This document shows positions 63,368-64,000 of a stretch of 64,000 nt of DNA, in pieces; position 1 is the stretch's first letter, and every line of letters begins with the position of its first letter. Source of the stretch: Methylococcales symbiont of Iophon sp. n. MRB-2018 (GTDB taxonomy: Bacteria; Pseudomonadota; Gammaproteobacteria; Methylococcales; Methylomonadaceae); NCBI GenBank assembly GCA_003666325.1, contig QPIL01000121.1:1-64000 (forward strand), read 5' to 3'. The translations under genes were made by a program, and so were the position numbers. The notes beneath the pieces are model-generated. The model was not told where the DNA came from. It searched no databases and saw only the letters and a list, made by a program, of their open reading frames with translations.

Positions 63368-63937
63368 ATGAACAGCGTGAGCGTCGAGCAAATAGAAGCC
63401 TTATTACCTCAGACACAATGCCAAAAATGTGGCTACCAAGGCTGTAAGCCTTATGCTCAAGCGATTAGCCAACAACAAGCCAATATCAACCAATGTCCTC
63501 CTGGAGGACAGCAAGGTATCCTTAATCTAGGCAAATTATTAGCTGTGGCTGCAACCCCGCTTAATACACAATTTGGCATAGAAAAACCTCGACAAGTTGC
63601 CGTTATCATTGAACAAGACTGTATTGGCTGTACTAAATGCCTTCCACCCTGTCCTGTGGATGCCATCATCGGTGCCTCCAAACAAATGCATACGGTGATC
63701 ACTTCTGCCTGTACTGGTTGCGAACTTTGTGTCTCACCTTGCCCTGTTGATTGCATTGTCATGCAAACTATCGAAAACAATGACAAACTGGCTGAATGGA
63801 ATAAAGAAAAAGCGGATTTGGCAAAAAATAGCTATGCTAAAAAAACAATTAGAATAGAACGATTAAAGACCGAGAAAATGCAGCGTATTAAAAAACAAAA
63901 ACTGGCATTGAAAAAAATAAAATCAGACAATCAATAG
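63368..63937 (+). CDS. RnfB/RsxB-like ferredoxin protein
   Basis: Fe-S motif [17 protein letters not shown], two 4Fe-4S motifs [16 protein letters not shown] and [16 protein letters not shown]. Confidence 0.88.
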   Translation: MNSVSVEQIEALLPQTQCQKCGYQGCKPYAQAISQQQANINQCPPGGQQGILNLGKLLAVAATPLNTQFGIEKPRQVAVIIEQDCIGCTKCLPPCPVDAIIGASKQMHTVITSACTGCELCVSPCPVDCIVMQTIENNDKLAEWNKEKADLAKNSYAKKTIRIERLKTEKMQRIKKQKLALKKIKSDNQ

Positions 63938-64000
63938 ATTTTTAGGTCTATGAATTGCTTTTACCTTCCGCTCCAAAGCAATCAGTTTATGCTGAGGTCT

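Overview
The window looks like chromosome from a low-GC gammaproteobacterial methylotroph/methanotroph (Methylococcales-like). This rests on a tetrahydromethanopterin (H4MPT) C1 cluster (fae, CitG-like, ATP-grasp, mch, ATP-grasp) and a tandem pair of MtdB-family dehydrogenases. The rest of the coding content is mostly housekeeping: leuA, rimI, family-4 UDG, recN, nadK, rne/rluC/sppA, the trpF-trpB-trpA-accD-folC-dedD-cvpA-purF-metZ supercluster, rnhA, mltD, glmU, metG, hcp. It also carries two two-component systems, a MerR/MerT/MerP metal locus with a recognisable MerR-type operator, and a small accessory patch with a BrnT/BrnA toxin-antitoxin pair. I saw no CRISPR array, prophage, rRNA or convincing tRNA. 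The most unusual content is intergenic: several families of short non-coding inverted-repeat elements (MITE/REP-like). These include (i) a GAGACCTCAGCATAAC...GTTATGCTGAGGTCTC family with apparent 4-5 bp target duplications plus solo ends, (ii) an ATACCATATTCAA...TTGAATATGGTAT family, one copy of which sits inside a family-(i) copy, (iii) a ~200 bp AGTCAACCCTTAAAAAC element associated with 7-bp tandem arrays of consensus TKARTCY at four loci, and (iv) a RAYT-derived repeat scar. Several elements abut or overlap stop codons. An unannotated Leu-rich short ORF upstream of leuA resembles an attenuation leader. All calls are from reading the sequence; no database search was run.
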